From positions 1 through 64,000 of the forward strand of contig CAJODK010000012.1 in NCBI GenBank assembly GCA_905233245.1: a DNA stretch of 64,000 bases, read 5' to 3'. The DNA is from an uncultured Prevotella sp. (lineage in GTDB: Bacteria; Bacteroidota; Bacteroidia; Bacteroidales; Bacteroidaceae). The position numbers were made by a program, and so were the translations under genes. This document shows positions 60,999 to 64,000 of the stretch, in pieces. The notes beneath the pieces were generated by a model. It was not told the DNA's origin. It searched no databases and worked only from the letters and a program-made list of their open reading frames with translations. Within the stretch, counting starts at the first letter, position 1. Each line of letters starts with the position of its first letter.

Positions 60999-63900
60999 AT
61001 GAAGAAAACATTTAACGCAATTCTTTCGGTGTTGCTGCTATTCGTGGGAACGCTGAGTGCTAACGCTGCGGATGTCACTGCTACGTGGAATTTCCGTAGT
61101 GGCAGTGATTTCTTTACTAATCAATTTATCTATCAAAGTGGAGCTAAAGCTGAGCTCGACTCTGACGTTGACGGAATCGTACTTGGTGTTGATGCCACTT
61201 CAGGTAAGTTCTCTACACAGGGGCGCACAGACTGGGCACAGTTCAATGCAGGTGCTGTATTGAAAGTTCCAGTTAAGAGTGCCAAGGATATTGTTGTGGC
61301 AGTGGCTTACAGTGCAGACAAGGTTTCTATTGGTGCGGATCTTGTAAATGTGGCTCAGGCAGAATTCTCTCACAGGGCAACTACTGCAGAAGTGACAGCA
61401 GGCTATGTGGAGATTACGACTTCATCTAACGATTATATCGGGTTGATAAAGGTAACCCATGTAGATCCTCTGCAGGAGAAGCAGATTTACGCTCCAGACT
61501 TCGCTGCTTGGGATGTGTTTGATGCAAACTCAGATAACGGAACTCCTAATACTCACGTTGTAGATTTCAAGACAAAGTATAGCGGTGAGCAGTTGAAGAT
61601 GACTCTCTGGCAGACCAACGTGTATGCTCCAAGTACAGGTAAGGTCAGCAAGGTTACTAAGGGGTATCTTTGTGGTATGAAGGCAAATGCTGCGGAGAAT
61701 TGTGCAACTATTACTACGGAGGCTTTTGCAAGTGTAACAAAGGTAAAGTATTTCCATATAGCAACTGGTGGCAATCGTGGCTGGGGTCTGAAGGTAAAGG
61801 GTACCAAGGAAGATGGAACTCAGGATGAAGATTGGGTAACAGTCTATAGTACGGTTACGGATGGCAACGGTGCAGCGGTAGAAGTTACAGGAATCAACCG
61901 TACCAACGTACAACTTCAGTTCTACAACTTGAACCAGAGCAATTATGCTGCCCTCTACGATTTGGAAATCTATGGTATGGTTGACCTCTCTCAGCAGCCA
62001 ATGCTCGGCAGCTTTGAGGCTAACGGTGTGACATACCAGGCTGCTGACATCTTTGATGAGGACGCTGACGGCAACAATGTTGCTACAATAGAGCTTTCAA
62101 AGAAAGTTCCTATGGTTGACGAGACAAATAATCCTCTGACAAACATTGTAGCAGATAACGGTGATATTACATCAGTTACATATACTCCTGCTAATGGTGG
62201 CTGTAAGGTTACATTTGTGGTGGAGGCAAACTCAAAGACTGCTAAGTATATTGCAACCTTCGTTCAGAAGCCTGATTACACATTGTCTTATTACAACCTC
62301 GACGGTTCGCTCATCGGCTCTCAGATTCGCGAGAAGGATCAGACCATCGGTGAGTTTGACTATACAGAGGGTGATGTGACTGGTGTTCCTGAAGGATTCA
62401 AGTTCCGTGGTTGGTTTATCCGTCCTGCTGCTCTTACGAAGTACAGTGTTGACGAGGTGATAACCGGCGATATTAACCTCTATGCACGCGCAACAAAGAT
62501 AGAAGACGGTAAAGGCGTGTATATCTATAATCTTACAGATAATGCATTTTATGCAGAGGACCATGATGCCTTCACATCAGAGGGTAATGGTAAATTCCAC
62601 GACACTACCCACGGATGGGACTTCATTAATAATGACGTTGTAAAGCTCGCAGTGGGTGGTGATGCCAAGATTCTAGTAACAGGTTGTAAGTACACTGCTG
62701 AGGGTGCTGCTATAAATGTCACATCTACTTCTGGCACAGTATCTACTGCATCTATTCCTGTTGACAGAACTACTGACGGTGTATCTACAACAATAGAATA
62801 CACTGGTCCTGCAGGCGATGTAGTATTGACCATGACTGGAACTACTTACATCCACGGTATTACTATAGTAAACCTCTCTGGTGACGTGGCAAAGGAGACG
62901 GAAGGCTATCACGCAGTTAAGGCAGGAGACGTAAACTCTCTGCTTGATGCTATCGCTTATGCTTCAGCTACGAACTCAACTCCTGAGGCTACACCTATAA
63001 AGATATTCGTGCCAAATGGTACTTATAATCTTGGTGAAACAACTCTGACTAAGATTTCTGGTTACAACATTTCTATCATCGGTGAGTCACAGGACGGTGT
63101 AATCATCGTAAATGCTCCTGACGTTTCTAATGAGGGTATCAACACTACCGCTACATTCCTCAACACTTCAAGCAACCTGTATATGCAGGACATAACTTTG
63201 CAGAATGCTCTTGACTATTATAATTCAGGTTCTGCAGGTCGCGCAGTATGTCTTGATGACAGGGGAAATAGGAATATCTACAAGAGAGTGAAGATGTTGT
63301 CTTACCAGGATACATACGTAACAGATGGTAACAACGGACAGCTCTATTGGGAGGATTCAGAGATTCACGGCACTGTTGACTTCATCTGCGGTGGTGGCGA
63401 CATTCTCTTTGAAAATACCAAGCTTTATGTAGAGCCTCGCAAGGCAGACGGAACAGGTGAATGTACTATCACTGCTCCTACGACCTCAACAGAGTTTGGT
63501 TATGTATTCAACAACTGTACAATCGAGAACCATGCAGCGAGCTACAATCTCGGTCGTTCTTGGAAGAATACTCCTAAGGCTGTTTATCTGAACACTAAGA
63601 TGAATCAGGAGCCAATCTCCACTCGTTGGAACCTTTCTGGCATGAATGGTATTGATATGACTGTTGCTGCTGAGTATAACTCAAAGGACATGAATGGCAA
63701 CGACGTTACTCCTGCAGCAGGAACCCAGCAGACATTCAAGAACAAGAATACAACTTTGACAATCGTTCTGACTGAGGCAGAAGCTGCTAAGTACACTTCA
63801 GCTAATATGTTTGGCGAGTGGGCTCCAGAGACACAGACTGCTCAGGCTGCTGCTCCTACGGCAACAATTAAGGATAATGTCATTACAATCACTCCTGCTA

Positions 63901-64000
63901 ATGGTGGCGATGCTGGCGTTTACCTCATTGAGAAGGATGGCGAGTTCCTTGCTCTGACGAGTGAGACTACCTACAACGTAAGCGAGCAGGCAGAAGAGGG
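60999..64000 (+). CDS. Secreted pectinesterase (CE8), 3' truncated by the window end
   Basis: An open frame of 1000 codons without stop to the window edge. Signal peptide MKKTFNAILSVLLLFVGTLS, cleavage near ANA. Several beta-rich modules occupy about 25-640, including a segment like bacterial repeat/InlB type (FRGWFIRPAALTKYSVDEVI). The CE8 beta-helix starts near 665 (IKIFVPNGTYNLGE). Family motifs are at about 768 (SYQDTYVT), 790 (GTVDFICGGGDILFENT, with the catalytic Asp) and 851 (NLGRSWKNTPKA, with the substrate Arg and Trp). It would remove methyl esters from pectin, giving the pectate lyases at the other end of the window their substrate. An FN3-like or tail domain begins at about 945. 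Confidence 0.9.
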   Translation, partial: MKKTFNAILSVLLLFVGTLSANAADVTATWNFRSGSDFFTNQFIYQSGAKAELDSDVDGIVLGVDATSGKFSTQGRTDWAQFNAGAVLKVPVKSAKDIVVAVAYSADKVSIGADLVNVAQAEFSHRATTAEVTAGYVEITTSSNDYIGLIKVTHVDPLQEKQIYAPDFAAWDVFDANSDNGTPNTHVVDFKTKYSGEQLKMTLWQTNVYAPSTGKVSKVTKGYLCGMKANAAENCATITTEAFASVTKVKYFHIATGGNRGWGLKVKGTKEDGTQDEDWVTVYSTVTDGNGAAVEVTGINRTNVQLQFYNLNQSNYAALYDLEIYGMVDLSQQPMLGSFEANGVTYQAADIFDEDADGNNVATIELSKKVPMVDETNNPLTNIVADNGDITSVTYTPANGGCKVTFVVEANSKTAKYIATFVQKPDYTLSYYNLDGSLIGSQIREKDQTIGEFDYTEGDVTGVPEGFKFRGWFIRPAALTKYSVDEVITGDINLYARATKIEDGKGVYIYNLTDNAFYAEDHDAFTSEGNGKFHDTTHGWDFINNDVVKLAVGGDAKILVTGCKYTAEGAAINVTSTSGTVSTASIPVDRTTDGVSTTIEYTGPAGDVVLTMTGTTYIHGITIVNLSGDVAKETEGYHAVKAGDVNSLLDAIAYASATNSTPEATPIKIFVPNGTYNLGETTLTKISGYNISIIGESQDGVIIVNAPDVSNEGINTTATFLNTSSNLYMQDITLQNALDYYNSGSAGRAVCLDDRGNRNIYKRVKMLSYQDTYVTDGNNGQLYWEDSEIHGTVDFICGGGDILFENTKLYVEPRKADGTGECTITAPTTSTEFGYVFNNCTIENHAASYNLGRSWKNTPKAVYLNTKMNQEPISTRWNLSGMNGIDMTVAAEYNSKDMNGNDVTPAAGTQQTFKNKNTTLTIVLTEAEAAKYTSANMFGEWAPETQTAQAAAPTATIKDNVITITPANGGDAGVYLIEKDGEFLALTSETTYNVSEQAEE

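Overview
The window looks like a chromosomal segment of a Prevotella-like member of the Bacteroidota. The evidence is many promoters of the form TTTG - 19/20 nt - TAnnTTTG, a fused MurF-alanine racemase, a type III glutamine synthetase, LL-diaminopimelate aminotransferase, DUF4271 and DUF4292 proteins, and secreted proteins that share the C-terminal tail KxxxNGKLxIxKxGxxFNAxGAxxK. All gene calls come from reading the sequence; no database search was possible.

Layout. 1-5.9 kb: two secreted PL1 pectate lyases, a nucleoside-cleaving enzyme, and the last codons of another secreted protein. 5.9-18.8 kb: housekeeping genes (asnS, an rluB-like pseudouridine synthase with a long low-complexity N-terminus, purB, an orphan histidine kinase, a radical SAM protein, murF-alr, rpsO, DUF4271, hemD, rnpA, yidD, tyrS) and tRNA-Gln. 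19-22 kb: a secreted DUF4450-like (alpha/alpha)6-barrel protein. 22.3-28.4 kb: an accessory region holding a polyvalent-protein-type kinase-like gene flanked by duplicated promoter and terminator blocks, a two-TM protein plus TIR protein pair (candidate defence system), a 56-aa acidic-tailed peptide, a secreted protein and a PD-(D/E)XK-like protein. 28.4-29.3 kb is non-coding but carries a strong candidate for a structured RNA of about 255 nt. 29.3-37.9 kb: lpxH, a DUF59 protein, radC, a glycosyltransferase, efp, rpmH, dut, a TPR protein, a DUF4292 protein and an EnvC-like protein. 38-60.6 kb: a nitrogen-assimilation island. Leftward it reads gltB-gltD-dapF-dapL-glnN; rightward it reads PII-amt-outer-membrane protein, then amt-pyrG-purF-like-carA/half-carB-asnB. 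tRNA-Phe follows, and the window ends inside a secreted CE8 pectinesterase.

Together the genes describe a pectin-degrading anaerobe that concentrates ammonium capture and glutamine-dependent amidotransfer in one locus. Two features stand out at the level of the DNA. (1) A GC-rich palindromic repeat with core CCCCTCC...GGAGGGG plus a third G-rich arm occurs at least nine times, and seven copies lie in frame inside five protein-coding genes, in the manner of Rickettsia palindromic elements. (2) AT-rich spacer-like repeats are likewise translated inside gltD, carA, the carA-carB junction and the EnvC signal peptide. Other notable points are a CarA fused to only the first half of CarB, gltB and gltD separated in one frame by a single stop codon with no AUG between them, and two genes whose promoters imply leaderless mRNA.
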